This document shows, piece after piece, positions 29,231 to 41,278 of a stretch of 64,000 bases of DNA (positions within the stretch are counted from its first letter, which is position 1; the number at the start of each line of letters is the position of its first letter). Under the pieces are notes generated by a model, which searched no databases, had not been told where the DNA came from, and was given only the letters and a program-made list of their open reading frames with translations. The translations under genes and the position numbers were made by a program. The DNA is from Hydrogenophilales bacterium 16-64-40 (GTDB taxonomy: Bacteria > Pseudomonadota > Gammaproteobacteria > Burkholderiales > Thiobacillaceae): positions 1 to 64,000 of the forward strand of contig NCGX01000009.1 in the NCBI GenBank assembly GCA_002256995.1, written 5' to 3'.

Positions 29231-30091
29231 CTAGAATTCTTCCCGAAGCCGCAGGTAGCGGGGGAAGCGCGGCAGGCCGTTTTTCGTCAGGTGCTGGTAG
29301 CGGTAGGTGATACGGGTGCCAAGCGGCGGCGGCTGGCGGCGCAGCGCGTCGGTGAGGCCGCTGCCGATGCGGAAGCGCTTGCCGTTCGGCATTTCCATGG
29401 TCAGCGCGCCGGTCATGCCAAGGTATTTTCCCTTGCCCGGTACGTAGCCGACGACGACGGCCTCGGTGTCCTGCCACGGCTTCAGCTTCAGCAGCGCATC
29501 GCTGCGGCCGGTGAGGTAGGGCGCGTCGGCGCGATGCAGCATCAGGCCTTCGCCGCCCGCGCGCATCACGGCATCGAGTTGGTTCATCAGGGTGGCGCGG
29601 TCGGCCACGCGCGTTTGCCCGACGGCCTGCAGCCAGGGCATGCCGGCCTGTGCGATGATTTGCTGCATCAGCCGGATGCGTTCGCTGAAATCGCCCGCCG
29701 CGCCGGGCAATTCGAAAATCAGGTAGCGTACCTGCCGCCATTCGGCATCCACCGGTTCGATTTTGCGCACTGTCCCCGACAGCGCATCGAACTGGTCACG
29801 GCCGATCCAGAGTTCGCCGTCCAGCGGCTGCGCGGGAAAACCCGCGGTAAACCACGCCGGTGCGGGAACGCTGCCGCCGCCACGAAAGCGCAGCGTGCGC
29901 CCGTCCCACTGGGCGCGCACGCCGTCGAATTTCTCGCTGATCCAGTATTGCGTGACGTCAACGTCGGCGGCGTACACCTCGGCCAGCAGCATGGCCGGGG
30001 CGGGGGGTGGCGAGCCGCTCCAGGCCGGCTGCGGTAACCACACGGTCCACGCCAGCATCAGCGTGGCCAGTGCGTGCTTCAGGCGAGCCAT
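29231..30091 (-). CDS. ligE: Exported ATP-dependent DNA ligase (LigE type)
   Basis: It seals nicked DNA with ATP. The 286-residue product has an N-terminal signal peptide (MARLKHALATLMLAWTVWLPQPAWSG). The minimal ligase core has the adenylated Lys in motif I (SEKFDGVRAQWDG), motif III LIFELPG, motif IV GGEGLMLHRADAPY and motif V LLKLKPWQD, followed by a short OB-fold domain. It lacks extra DNA-binding domains, as LigE enzymes do. Periplasmic location is predicted from the signal and suggests a role in DNA uptake or extracellular DNA, not replication. Its start overlaps the upstream acetyltransferase stop by 13 bases. Confidence 0.88.
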   Translation of the reverse strand: MARLKHALATLMLAWTVWLPQPAWSGSPPPAPAMLLAEVYAADVDVTQYWISEKFDGVRAQWDGRTLRFRGGGSVPAPAWFTAGFPAQPLDGELWIGRDQFDALSGTVRKIEPVDAEWRQVRYLIFELPGAAGDFSERIRLMQQIIAQAGMPWLQAVGQTRVADRATLMNQLDAVMRAGGEGLMLHRADAPYLTGRSDALLKLKPWQDTEAVVVGYVPGKGKYLGMTGALTMEMPNGKRFRIGSGLTDALRRQPPPLGTRITYRYQHLTKNGLPRFPRYLRLREEF

Positions 30092-30561
30092 TTCTGCAGG
30101 AACTGTGCATGCCCCATGGCGGGGTCGAGCCGATAGGCGGCAAAGCCGAGCCGCCGGTACAGCGCGCGGGCCGGTGCGTTGCCGTCCAGCACCTCGAGCG
30201 TGAGCTTGCAGGCGCCGCGTTCGCGGGCGATGGCCTCGACCTCGGCGAACAGCTGCGCCGCGATGCCGCGTCCGCGGTGGCTGGCCGCGACCACCACGTC
30301 GTGGACATTGACCAGCGGGCGGCAGGCGAAGGTGGAGAAGCCCTCGATGGCGTTGACGAGGCCGACCGGGATGTCGCCGTCGAACGCCAGCACGCTGAAG
30401 ACGAAGGGCCGCGCGGCGAGTTCGGCAATCAGATTGTCGCGGGCGAAATCACCAAGCGCTTCGCCGCCGCCCGCCGGGTCGCGCGCGTAGGCATCCAGCA
30501 GTTCGAGCAGCGCGGCGGCATGCGCGGGGTCGTCGTAGCGGGCGCGGACGATATCAATCAT
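30079..30561 (-). CDS. GNAT-family N-acetyltransferase
   Basis: The 160-residue product is a single GNAT domain. The acetyl-CoA loop is in VVVAASHRGRGIAAQLFAEVEA, followed by the beta-5 to alpha-4 region LTLEVLDGNAPARALYRRLGFAAY. The acceptor is unknown. I start at ATG 30561 (MIDIVRARYDD), where the fold begins; the frame is open 19 codons further. It overlaps the ligase start by 13 bases, so the two are translationally linked. The methyltransferase upstream ends 53 bp away. Confidence 0.8.
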   Translation of the reverse strand: MIDIVRARYDDPAHAAALLELLDAYARDPAGGGEALGDFARDNLIAELAARPFVFSVLAFDGDIPVGLVNAIEGFSTFACRPLVNVHDVVVAASHRGRGIAAQLFAEVEAIARERGACKLTLEVLDGNAPARALYRRLGFAAYRLDPAMGHAQFLQKWLA

Positions 30562-30614
30562 GGGGTCGGCCAAATCAGTGCATTCGCCGTGTAGTGACCT
30601 TGCTGTGCAAGGCG

Positions 30615-31298
30615 TCACACACGCTTGATGAGCAGCATCGCATTGCCGCCCCGCTGGAATTCGTAAGGCACGCGCCTGAACTCGGCACTGAAGCGGTGAT
30701 GTGCCAGATGCTCGATGATTGGCTTGAGGTGCGGCGACGGATTGCCGTCTAGTGTAAGGAGAGGAAACACCCGTACTTCACGCGCTACGCGCAGCATTTC
30801 CTGAAGCGCCTGAAGATGAAACTCGACCGATAGGTGGGCGCTGTACAGAAACAGGAAATGTGACGACAAAGCGATGTCGAACGCGTCAGATTCAAAAGGC
30901 AGGGACGGTAGTCCTCCCGCGATGTAGCGGCCTTCACGCTTCCCGGCTTCAAAGTCCGACAGGAACGCATCCATAGCCGACGTCCGTACGCGCCCGAGCT
31001 CTTCGACCGACGAAATGGCGCTCCAAACATAGTCGTTCTGGTTTCTGCGCATTTGGGCCATCACAGTGTCGTAGGTTTCAGCGACACGGCTTTTGACCTG
31101 CGCGGCATCAAACGCATAGATGGGATCGATTGAGACGATATTCCCGCCCCGTTTTGTCAGCTCTGAGTTGAATTCGGCCGGGCCGTCGCCGCAGCCCAGA
31201 ATGCGGCGTTGCAGGTCGGTCTCAGCAAGGTCGAATAGCTTGATGTATTCATCAAAGGAACGTCCCCATGGCACAACCTTATCGAGCGTAAACCCCAT
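30615..31298 (-). CDS. SAM-dependent methyltransferase-like protein
   Basis: The 227-residue product shows a class I methyltransferase motif I (RRILGCGDGPAEFNSELTKRG), an acidic post-I residue in VSIDPIYAFD and a motif IV-like ALSSHFLFLY. The rest is not a family I recognise, and the substrate is unknown. It starts 16 bp after the nadC stop, so it is probably co-transcribed with nadC. Its codon use looks less GC-biased than that of its neighbours, which may hint at later acquisition. Confidence 0.65.
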   Translation of the reverse strand: MGFTLDKVVPWGRSFDEYIKLFDLAETDLQRRILGCGDGPAEFNSELTKRGGNIVSIDPIYAFDAAQVKSRVAETYDTVMAQMRRNQNDYVWSAISSVEELGRVRTSAMDAFLSDFEAGKREGRYIAGGLPSLPFESDAFDIALSSHFLFLYSAHLSVEFHLQALQEMLRVAREVRVFPLLTLDGNPSPHLKPIIEHLAHHRFSAEFRRVPYEFQRGGNAMLLIKRV

Positions 31299-31314
31299 GC
31301 GTCACGGCGCCTGT

Positions 31315-32160
31315 CTAATACTCGGTGTCGATGCGCATCGACAGGTCCACCGCGCGGATGTGCTTGGTCAGGCTGCCGACGGATATGCGGTCGACGCCGG
31401 TGTCGGCCACCGCGCGCACGGTCTCCAGCGTGATGTTGCCGGAGGCTTCGAGCAGGGCACGGCCATGGGTGACCTGCACCGCGTGGCGCAGGTCGGCGAG
31501 GCTGAAGTTGTCGAGCAGGATGAGCGGGGCGCCGGCAGCGAGTGCCTGCTCGAGCTCGTCGATGCTTTCCACTTCGATCTGCACGCCGACCTTGCCCTCG
31601 GCCAGTTTGAAGGCGGCCGGCAGCACCTGCGCGATGCCACCGGCCGCGACGATGTGGTTTTCCTTGATGAGGATGCCGTCGTACAGGCCCATGCGCTGGT
31701 TCTGTCCGCCGCCGATGCGCACCGCGTATTTTTCCGCGATGCGCAGGCCGGGCAGGGTCTTGCGAGTGTCGAGGATGGCGGCGTGGGTGCCGCGCACCGC
31801 CTCGACATAGGGCCGGGTGGCGGTGGCCACCGCGGACAGGGTCTGCAGGAAATTCAGCGCCGGTCGTTCGGCGCTCAGCAGCGCGCGGGCATTACCGCTG
31901 ATTTCGGCCAGCACGCTTCCGGCGGCGACGGTGTCGCCCTCGTTCACCTGCCAGTCGATGGCGCAACCGAGGTCGAGCGTCTGAAAGCAGGCGTCGAACC
32001 ATGGGCGGCCGGCGATCACCGCGGCTTCGCGGCTGATGACGCGCCCGCGCGCAGTCTGCGTCGCGGGGATGAGGCGGGCGGTGAGGTCGCCGCTGCCGAC
32101 GTCTTCTTCCAGCGCGCGCGCGACATCGGACAAAACCTGTTCTACATTCAATTCAGACAT
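31315..32160 (-). CDS. nadC: Nicotinate-nucleotide pyrophosphorylase (carboxylating)
   Basis: It converts quinolinate and PRPP to nicotinate mononucleotide in de novo NAD synthesis. The 281-residue product has the quinolinate-binding residues in ILDTRKTLPGLRIAEKYAVR, GGGQNQRMGLYDGILIKENH, IEVESIDELEQAL, LLDNFSLADLR and LEASGNITLETV. The length is standard. It is divergent from clpB (70 bp apart). Downstream NAD synthetase is at 22758-24371, elsewhere in this window. Confidence 0.97.
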   Translation of the reverse strand: MSELNVEQVLSDVARALEEDVGSGDLTARLIPATQTARGRVISREAAVIAGRPWFDACFQTLDLGCAIDWQVNEGDTVAAGSVLAEISGNARALLSAERPALNFLQTLSAVATATRPYVEAVRGTHAAILDTRKTLPGLRIAEKYAVRIGGGQNQRMGLYDGILIKENHIVAAGGIAQVLPAAFKLAEGKVGVQIEVESIDELEQALAAGAPLILLDNFSLADLRHAVQVTHGRALLEASGNITLETVRAVADTGVDRISVGSLTKHIRAVDLSMRIDTEY

Positions 32161-32165
32161 GGCGG

Positions 32166-32193
32166 GTTGAAATCGGCCGAAATGCCACTATTT
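32166..32193 (+). promoter_or_regulatory. Sigma32-like heat-shock promoter of clpB
   Basis: GTTGAAA (32166-32172), 13-bp spacer, CACTATTT (32186-32193). This resembles the E. coli sigma32 pattern CTTGAAA-N13-15-CCCCATNT. It is in the right place for a heat-shock chaperone gene, with a leader of about 30 nt. Confidence 0.6.
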
Positions 32194-32230
32194 GGGAAGC
32201 ACTGAATATACCCTAAGCACGAGGCTCCCT

Positions 32231-34822
<2,592 letters not shown>

Positions 34823-34840
34823 TCGGGCTGGCGGGGTGAA

Positions 34841-34866
34841 AGAGGGCGGATTCCGCCCTCTTTTTT
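34841..34866 (+). terminator. Rho-independent terminator of clpB
   Basis: AGAGGGCGGA (34841-34850) and TCCGCCCTCT (34852-34861) form a GC-rich stem, followed at once by a run of T residues (34861-34866). Confidence 0.9.
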
Positions 34867-34993
34867 CGCTTGGGTGGGCTAAAAAGGATATTTCAGGCGG
34901 GGCGGGTGGGTTGGGGGGTAAATGGCTGCTGGCAACCCGAAGCTGCAACTTGAAAAGCAATCCTCACAGGTGGAAGTTCATGGAGTTGATCAA

Positions 34994-35581
34994 ATGACGT
35001 TTCCCAACGAACCCGATTCCCGCATTGCCCCGCTGTCGACTGATGATCTGCGTCCAGAATGGCTGGATATCCTGGGACGGCTACCGGGGAAGGGCCTCAC
35101 GGGGGAAGGTTTTCCGCGCAATGTCCTGGGTGTCCTGATGCTGAATCCGGAAACCCTTGGGCCGTTCCTGGACTACTGGGTGACGTCGAAGTCGAAGATG
35201 GGGCTGACAGTCCGTGAGCAGGAGTTGGTCATCCTCCGCATGGCGGTTCTCTATCGCAGCGAGTACGTCTGGAAGCACCATGTCAAAGTCGGGCGCGAAT
35301 ACGGCATCAATGAAACGGAGCTCGACGCTATTCGGCAGGGTTTCTACAACGCCTTCACGGCGGAGAGGGAGCGCGCTTTCCTCGAACTGACCGACGCTTT
35401 CGTGAACGACCGATCTCTCCCGCCAGAATTGTGGAACCGGACCCGAGGCGTCCTCAGCCCGCGGGACTTCGTCGATTTGATCTCACTTGTCTCTCAGTAT
35501 GTGCTTTTCGCCCTGACCAATGTCTGTATGCAGGTCCAGCTCGAACCGGCAGTGGCCGATCTGCCGGGGATTGAGGGCTAG
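34994..35581 (+). CDS. Carboxymuconolactone decarboxylase (CMD)-family protein
   Basis: The 195-residue product is an all-helical CMD-like protein. It shows LTVREQELVILRMAVLYRSEYVWKHHVKVGREYGINETELDAI, where AhpD-type relatives carry a CxxC. Here no Cys pair is present, so a peroxidase role of the AhpD kind is unlikely. The substrate is unknown. I start at ATG 34994 (MTFPNEPD), with GGAG 8 bases upstream; the frame is open 24 codons further. It stands between the clpB terminator and tamA. Confidence 0.75.
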   Translation: MTFPNEPDSRIAPLSTDDLRPEWLDILGRLPGKGLTGEGFPRNVLGVLMLNPETLGPFLDYWVTSKSKMGLTVREQELVILRMAVLYRSEYVWKHHVKVGREYGINETELDAIRQGFYNAFTAERERAFLELTDAFVNDRSLPPELWNRTRGVLSPRDFVDLISLVSQYVLFALTNVCMQVQLEPAVADLPGIEG

Positions 35582-35622
35582 TGCCCTCGATCGCATCCGT
35601 CCGCTGATTCGGCTCATGGTTT

Positions 35623-35650
35623 TTGCCGATTCCAGCGCACCCCCTAGAAT
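35623..35650 (+). promoter_or_regulatory. Possible tamA promoter
   Basis: TTGCCG (35623-35628), 16-bp spacer, TAGAAT (35645-35650). Predicted start is near 35657, a short leader before the TTG start of tamA. Confidence 0.45.
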
Positions 35651-35669
35651 GAACTGACGACTTCATTTT

Positions 35670-37421
35670 TTGCGGGCTGTTTTGCCTCCTTCTCCTTTCA
35701 GAACCCTGGTGTTGCTTGCCGCGCTGTGCGCGGGGCCGGCGCACGCCTTGACGGTGGAAGTGGCTGCGCCGGACGAACTCAAGCCGCTGCTGGTTCAGTA
35801 CCTGGAGGCGGCGCGGGCGGCGCGGCTGGGCGAGGCGCTGGACGAGGCGGAACTGGAGCGCTTGCGCAGCGTGAGCGCAGAAACCGCGCGCGAGTTGCTG
35901 GCGACCGAAGGGTATTTTTCGCCGCAGATCGACAGCAGCTTGACGCAGGTGGGAGACGACTGGGTGCTGCGTTATGCGGTGACGCCGGGGCCGCGCACCC
36001 GGGTGCGTTCGGTGGGGATCGACTATGCCGGGGCGCTGGCCGCTGCGGGCGAGGCGGGGCCGCGATTGCGCGCGCGTTCGGAGCGCGCCTTCACCTTGCA
36101 GCCGGGGATGCCGTTTCGCCAGGCCGATTGGGATGCGGCCAAGGTGGCGCTGCTGCGGCCGTTGCTGACGGTCCGTTATCCGGCTGCGCGAATCGCGGCG
36201 AGCGAGGCGCGCATCGAGCCCGCCATTCAAGCGGCGGATTTGACGGTGACAGTGGACAGCGGACCGGTGTTTTTTTACGGTGAACCGGTCATCAGCGGCA
36301 GTCAGCGTTATCCCGAGTCGATCATCCGTAACCTGAGCCCGCTGAAGCCGGGTCAGCCGTATCGTGTACAGGATCTGCTGGACTACCAGGCGGCGCTGGA
36401 CATGAGCGGCTATTACGCGCAGGCCACGGTGCGCATCGAGCCCGATCCCGAGCTGGCGGCGGCCGTGCCGATCCGGGTGGACGTGGTCGAGCGGCCGGAA
36501 AAGCTGTTCAGCGTGGGCGCCGGCATCAGTACCGACACGGGCGCGCGGGTGCAGGCGTCGTGGCTGCATCGCGACATTCTGAATCGCGGAATGCGTCTGA
36601 AGTTCGATGCGCGCCTGGAAGAGGCGCGGCAGACCGGGGGGGCGGAACTGGCCTGGCCGCGCAATGCCAAGGGTTATGAAAACAGCCTGGGCCTGCTGTT
36701 CAAGGAAGAAGACATCGAGGGGCAGGAATCGCGCGCCATGGTGGTGGCAGCCAAGCGCAATCGTACGCGCGGGCAGATCGAGACGACGCTGTCGCTGCAG
36801 TACCAGACGGAAGATCTGGAAGTCGGCGATGTGGTGAGCGCGAGCAACCAGGCGCTCACCGCCAACTATGCGTGGACCCAGCGCACGGTCGGGCGCGCCT
36901 TCTATCCGCGGCGCGGCCACGTGCTCACGCTGCAGGGCGGCGGCGCGTCCGAGGCGCTGTTGTCCGACACCAGCTTCATCCGTCTGTACGGCCGCCACAC
37001 CCAGTATTTCCGCGCCGGCGACAACGGGCGGCTGATTCTGCGCGGCGAAATCGGCAGCGTGCTGGCGCAGACGCGCGACGGCATCCCCACCGATTTTCTG
37101 TTCCGCGCCGGCGGCGACAACTCGGTGCGCGGCTACGCCTACCAGAGCCTTGGGCGCACGCTGGAAGGCGGGGTGGCATCGGTGCGCTATCTCGCCACCG
37201 GCAGCGTTGAATACCACCATTTCTTAGAAGGCAACTGGGGCATGGCCGTGTTCGTCGATGCGGGCGACGCGGCCGACAGCCCCGGCGCCCTGTCGCCGGT
37301 GTTCGGTTATGGCGTCGGCGCGCGCTACCGTTCGCCGGTGGGGCCGATCAACCTCGACCTAGCGTATGGCGAGGCCACCCAGAAGTTCCGCCTGCATTTC
37401 TCGCTCGGGGTGTCGTTTTGA
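35670..37421 (+). CDS. tamA: Translocation and assembly module subunit TamA
   Basis: TamA is an Omp85-family outer-membrane protein that with TamB helps insert certain proteins and move lipids. The 583-residue product has a signal peptide (1-26, ending PAHA), three POTRA domains (about 27-270) and a 16-strand barrel with the Omp85 motif NSVRGYAYQSLG. It ends with an aromatic residue (LHFSLGVSF). The start is a TTG giving MRAVLPPSPFRTLVLLAAL; an in-frame GTG at 35709 lies inside the signal peptide. It overlaps tamB by 4 bases. Confidence 0.93.
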   Translation: MRAVLPPSPFRTLVLLAALCAGPAHALTVEVAAPDELKPLLVQYLEAARAARLGEALDEAELERLRSVSAETARELLATEGYFSPQIDSSLTQVGDDWVLRYAVTPGPRTRVRSVGIDYAGALAAAGEAGPRLRARSERAFTLQPGMPFRQADWDAAKVALLRPLLTVRYPAARIAASEARIEPAIQAADLTVTVDSGPVFFYGEPVISGSQRYPESIIRNLSPLKPGQPYRVQDLLDYQAALDMSGYYAQATVRIEPDPELAAAVPIRVDVVERPEKLFSVGAGISTDTGARVQASWLHRDILNRGMRLKFDARLEEARQTGGAELAWPRNAKGYENSLGLLFKEEDIEGQESRAMVVAAKRNRTRGQIETTLSLQYQTEDLEVGDVVSASNQALTANYAWTQRTVGRAFYPRRGHVLTLQGGGASEALLSDTSFIRLYGRHTQYFRAGDNGRLILRGEIGSVLAQTRDGIPTDFLFRAGGDNSVRGYAYQSLGRTLEGGVASVRYLATGSVEYHHFLEGNWGMAVFVDAGDAADSPGALSPVFGYGVGARYRSPVGPINLDLAYGEATQKFRLHFSLGVSF

Positions 37422-40400
37422 GGCGCGTTGCCTGGGCGCTGGGATCGCTCCTGGCCGGTCTGGCCGTGCTGGTTCTGGCGGTGTGGTGGCTGACCAGCAC
37501 GGCCACGGGATTCTTGTGGCTGGCGAAACAGGCCACGCCGTTGAGCGATGGCCGACTGGTGCTCGAAGGGGTGGAAGGTCATTTGGGCACCTCGATCCAT
37601 ATCCAGAAACTGATCATTACGACGGACACGCTGCGCATCACTGCGCAGCGGGTGAAACTGGACTCGCAACCCCGATCGCTGTGGCATCGACTGATCGAGA
37701 TCGACCTGCTGGCTGCGCAACACGTGCGGCTGGATATTCTTAAAAAAGAGCCGACCCCGCCCGTCTATCCGGGCACCTTGCGCTGGCTGCTGGACATTCG
37801 GGTGGCCGCGTGGGAAGTGGCGCAACTCGATGTGGTCGACCTGGGCCAGACGCTGAGCTTCAACGCGCTGCACGGCGAGGTGGATGGCAGAGGCGACCGC
37901 TTTGACTTGATTGCCGCAGCCGTGACGCCGTGGGCCGACGTGGATGGGCAATTCGGTATCCAGAAGGATGCGCCGTTCAACTTGCAAGGCCGGTTCAACG
38001 CGATCCGCAAGACGCCCGTGCCGGTTCAGGCCGTACTCGGACTGAGCGGCGAACTGGCGGCGATTGAGTTCAAGCTGGATGCCCTGGCGGAGGGCATGAA
38101 TGTCATGGCCAGCGGCGAGGCGGCGCCGTTTGCGAAAGTGCGTCTGCCCCGGCTGCTGGTGGCCGGCGAGGGGATCGATCCGCGCCAGTTCATGGCAGAC
38201 GCGCCCACCGCCGACCTGGCGTTTTCCGGCATTTTTGAAGGCCTGCCGGGCGAACGCCTGCTCGGCACCTTCAGCCTGTCCAACCGGCTGGCCGGGCGGC
38301 TCGACCAGGATCGCCTGCCGCTGGCCAACCTCACCGGCGCGGTACTGGGCGACGCCACGCACGCCGACTTCAGTTCGCTGGCCATCGACCTCGGTGCGGC
38401 CGGGCAATTTGACGGCGACGGCCAGTGGCGCGACGGACGCTTTACCGTGAATCTGGAAAGTCCGCGCCTGAACCTGGCCGGGCTGCACAGCGACCTCAAC
38501 GCCACCCGCATGCGCACGGTATTGCAGCTGGCGGGCGACGCGGCACGCCAGACGCTCAGCGGCGAGGTCAGCGAGCGCTGGGGGCAGGGCCGCTTCATGC
38601 TCACGCATGCCGATGCGATCTTGCGGCTGGAATCGGCGAACTTCAGCGGCCAGGCGGGGCGCCTGACCGCGCAGGGCGAACTACAGCTCGATGCCAGCCG
38701 TGCGTTTTCCGCCGAGTTCGACGCCGCGCAAATCAACCCGGCGCGCTTCGGCAAATTTCCGCGCGGGCGGCTGAATGCGCGCGGCGAGGCGAGCGGCACG
38801 CTCGCGCCCGAACTGCGCCTGCAAACCCGGTTCACCCTGCCGCCGGGTGAACTCGAAGGCCGCCCGGTCAGCGGACAAGGCCGGCTGCGCATCGAAAACC
38901 GGCATCTGGCCGACGCCGACATCGACCTCAACCTGGCCGGCAACCTGGCCAAGCTGAAGGGGGCCTTCGGCCGCGCCGGCGACCGCCTCAACTGGGACAT
39001 CGATGCCCGCGCACTGGCGCGCCTCAAGCTCGGTCTGGCCGGGCGCCTGACCAGCACCGGCAGCGTCAGCGGCGACCTCGCTGCGCTGCAAATCGAGGCG
39101 GTGGTGGCCGCCAGCGGCCTGCGCCTACCGGGCGATATCGCTGCCGACACCCTGAAGCTTGAGCTCGATCTGCAGGCTGCCGCCAACGGGGCCTTCAACG
39201 GCCAGCTCGACGCGCGCGGCGTGCAACTGGCCGGACAGCGTCTGAGCACAATTGGCGCCAAGCTGCAGGGCCGCCGCAATGCCCACACCCTGACGCTCGA
39301 CGCCCGCCTGCCCGATTGGCAGGTGACGGCGAGTCTGACGGGCGGGCTGGATGAGCGTCAGGTCTGGCGCGGGAAGCTGACTCAGGCCGCGGCGCAGGGA
39401 CCCTGGCCGATGCAACTGATGGCGCCCGCCACCCTGCTGTTGTCGCGCGACCAGCAGCAGGTGAGCAATCTGGCGCTGACGCTGGCGGGCGGCCGCTTGA
39501 ACGTCGAGCAGTTCAGCCGCCAGGGCGCGCAGCTGGCCAGCCGCGGCGCGCTCGCCAACTTGCCGCTGGCGCCGCTGGTGGCGCTGCTGGAAACCGAGCC
39601 GCCTTTCACCACCGATCTCAGGATCGATGGCGACTGGAATCTGCGCGCCGGCGACAGCCTCGACGGCCGGCTGCGGCTGCGCCGCCAGTCGGGCGATGTA
39701 CGGATGAAGGATCCGGCGCAGAGCCTGGGGCTGACGACGCTCGTACTCGATCTCGACGCCGTGGCCAGCCGTGTGACGGCCCACATTGAGGCGGCCAGCC
39801 GCGAAGCCGGCCAGCTGCGTGCCGACGGGCAGGCGACCCTGCTGCGCGAGGGCGCCTTTTTCACCTTGCCGCGCACCGCGCCGCTGGTGTGGACGGCACA
39901 GCTCGACGTGCCCGACCTGCGGCTGGTCAGGCTCTTCCTGCCGGTTGGCATCCGGGCCGACGCCCGCCTCAACGCCCGGCTCACGGGCAGCGGCAGTCTG
40001 GCCGCGCCGCGCGTCGATGGCCAGATCGATGCCAGCCAGATCCGTTTTGCCATGCCCGAGGAAGGCGTGTCGATCACCGACGGCACCCTCAAGCTCATCC
40101 TGGCCGACGATCGCGTGCGGGTGCAGGAAGGCGTGTTGAACGGCCAGAGCGGACGCATCGTGTTGAGTGGCGAGGCGCAAATCAGAGACCCGCAGGCCAG
40201 CCTTGCGCTCACTTTCGAAAAATTTGCCGTCACCAACCGCAGCGACAGGCGCGTGACCATTTCCGGCGTCACCCAACTCGCCTTCAGCCAGCAGCGGCTG
40301 CGCCTGGAAGGCGAGTTGCGGGCGGACCGCGCCCGCATCGAAATCCCGGAAGCCAGTCGTCCCAGGCTGTCGGCCGATGTGGTCGTTGTGGGCCAGCCGC

Positions 40401-41140
40401 CGCGCGAAAAAACCGCTGCCCAGCGCATCCCGCTGCAACTCGACCTCAAGCTCAATCTGGGCGACGATTTCCTGTTCAAGGGCGCCGGGCTCGACGCGCG
40501 CCTGGGCGGCCAGTTGCGCGTGTTCACGGTCAACGAAGTGCTGCGCGGCGAGGGCCGCATCCAGGTGGTCGAGGGGCGCTATGCGGCCTATGGGCAATCG
40601 CTTGCCATCGAGCGCGGCGTGCTCAGCTTCATCGGCCCGATCGACAATCCGGGGATCGACGTCCTGGCGGTGCGCAAGACGCCCACGGTCACGGCCGGCG
40701 TGCAGGTGCGGGGGACGGTGCAGCGCCCGCAGGTGACGCTGTATTCCGATCCGGCGCTGCCGGATACCGAGAAGCTCTCCTGGCTGGTGCTGGGGCACGG
40801 CCTGGACCAGGGCGGGCAGCAGGAGTTTGCATTGCTCCAGATCGCCGCCGGCGCACTGATGAGCCAGACGGAATCGGTGAATTTTCAGGCACAGCTAGCC
40901 GACGCGCTGCGCATCGACACCTTCGAGGTGCGGGCGGGCGAGGGTGAAGATCTCACCAGCACCGTGGTCAGCGTCGGCAAGCGGCTGTCCTCGCGCGCCA
41001 TCCTGAGCTACGAGCAGAGCCTCGACGGCCTGAGCCAGGTGGTCAAGGTGCTGTACCAATTGTCGCCGCATGTTCGGCTGGAAGCGCAGGCGGGGCAGCA
41101 AAGCAGTTTCGATGTGTTCTACACCCGGGAATACGACTGA
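37418..41140 (+). CDS. tamB: Translocation and assembly module subunit TamB
   Basis: This AsmA-like protein is anchored in the inner membrane and spans the periplasm to TamA. The 1240-residue product has one N-terminal membrane segment (about 5-27, LGSLLAGLAVLVLAVWWL), a long beta-rich repeat region and the conserved C-terminal DUF490 domain (about 900-1240), including LRGEGRIQVVEGRYAAYGQ and LSWLVLGHGLDQGGQQE, ending FDVFYTREYD. The start is TTG 37418 in a TTGA overlap with the tamA stop. Length is normal for the family. Confidence 0.94.
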   Translation: MRRVAWALGSLLAGLAVLVLAVWWLTSTATGFLWLAKQATPLSDGRLVLEGVEGHLGTSIHIQKLIITTDTLRITAQRVKLDSQPRSLWHRLIEIDLLAAQHVRLDILKKEPTPPVYPGTLRWLLDIRVAAWEVAQLDVVDLGQTLSFNALHGEVDGRGDRFDLIAAAVTPWADVDGQFGIQKDAPFNLQGRFNAIRKTPVPVQAVLGLSGELAAIEFKLDALAEGMNVMASGEAAPFAKVRLPRLLVAGEGIDPRQFMADAPTADLAFSGIFEGLPGERLLGTFSLSNRLAGRLDQDRLPLANLTGAVLGDATHADFSSLAIDLGAAGQFDGDGQWRDGRFTVNLESPRLNLAGLHSDLNATRMRTVLQLAGDAARQTLSGEVSERWGQGRFMLTHADAILRLESANFSGQAGRLTAQGELQLDASRAFSAEFDAAQINPARFGKFPRGRLNARGEASGTLAPELRLQTRFTLPPGELEGRPVSGQGRLRIENRHLADADIDLNLAGNLAKLKGAFGRAGDRLNWDIDARALARLKLGLAGRLTSTGSVSGDLAALQIEAVVAASGLRLPGDIAADTLKLELDLQAAANGAFNGQLDARGVQLAGQRLSTIGAKLQGRRNAHTLTLDARLPDWQVTASLTGGLDERQVWRGKLTQAAAQGPWPMQLMAPATLLLSRDQQQVSNLALTLAGGRLNVEQFSRQGAQLASRGALANLPLAPLVALLETEPPFTTDLRIDGDWNLRAGDSLDGRLRLRRQSGDVRMKDPAQSLGLTTLVLDLDAVASRVTAHIEAASREAGQLRADGQATLLREGAFFTLPRTAPLVWTAQLDVPDLRLVRLFLPVGIRADARLNARLTGSGSLAAPRVDGQIDASQIRFAMPEEGVSITDGTLKLILADDRVRVQEGVLNGQSGRIVLSGEAQIRDPQASLALTFEKFAVTNRSDRRVTISGVTQLAFSQQRLRLEGELRADRARIEIPEASRPRLSADVVVVGQPPREKTAAQRIPLQLDLKLNLGDDFLFKGAGLDARLGGQLRVFTVNEVLRGEGRIQVVEGRYAAYGQSLAIERGVLSFIGPIDNPGIDVLAVRKTPTVTAGVQVRGTVQRPQVTLYSDPALPDTEKLSWLVLGHGLDQGGQQEFALLQIAAGALMSQTESVNFQAQLADALRIDTFEVRAGEGEDLTSTVVSVGKRLSSRAILSYEQSLDGLSQVVKVLYQLSPHVRLEAQAGQQSSFDVFYTREYD

Positions 41141-41171
41141 AACGGTTTCCGATGGATATGCGGTTTTCCCG

Positions 41172-41200
41172 CTGAACCGATCAAACCGGGATGGTAGAAT
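41172..41200 (+). promoter_or_regulatory. Possible promoter of the surE-pcm-nlpD-rpoS series
   Basis: CTGAAC (41172-41177), 17-bp spacer, TAGAAT (41195-41200). The -10 box sits in GGTAGAATCG, the same short context seen before the CaCA antiporter. The -35 match is weak. Leader to surE is about 70 nt. Confidence 0.4.
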
Positions 41201-41278
41201 CGGGCCCATGTTTGACGTTCGCATCACTGCCATGAATTCCTTGTGCCGATTGCCTGTCCTGTCCGGAGGCGACCGTTG

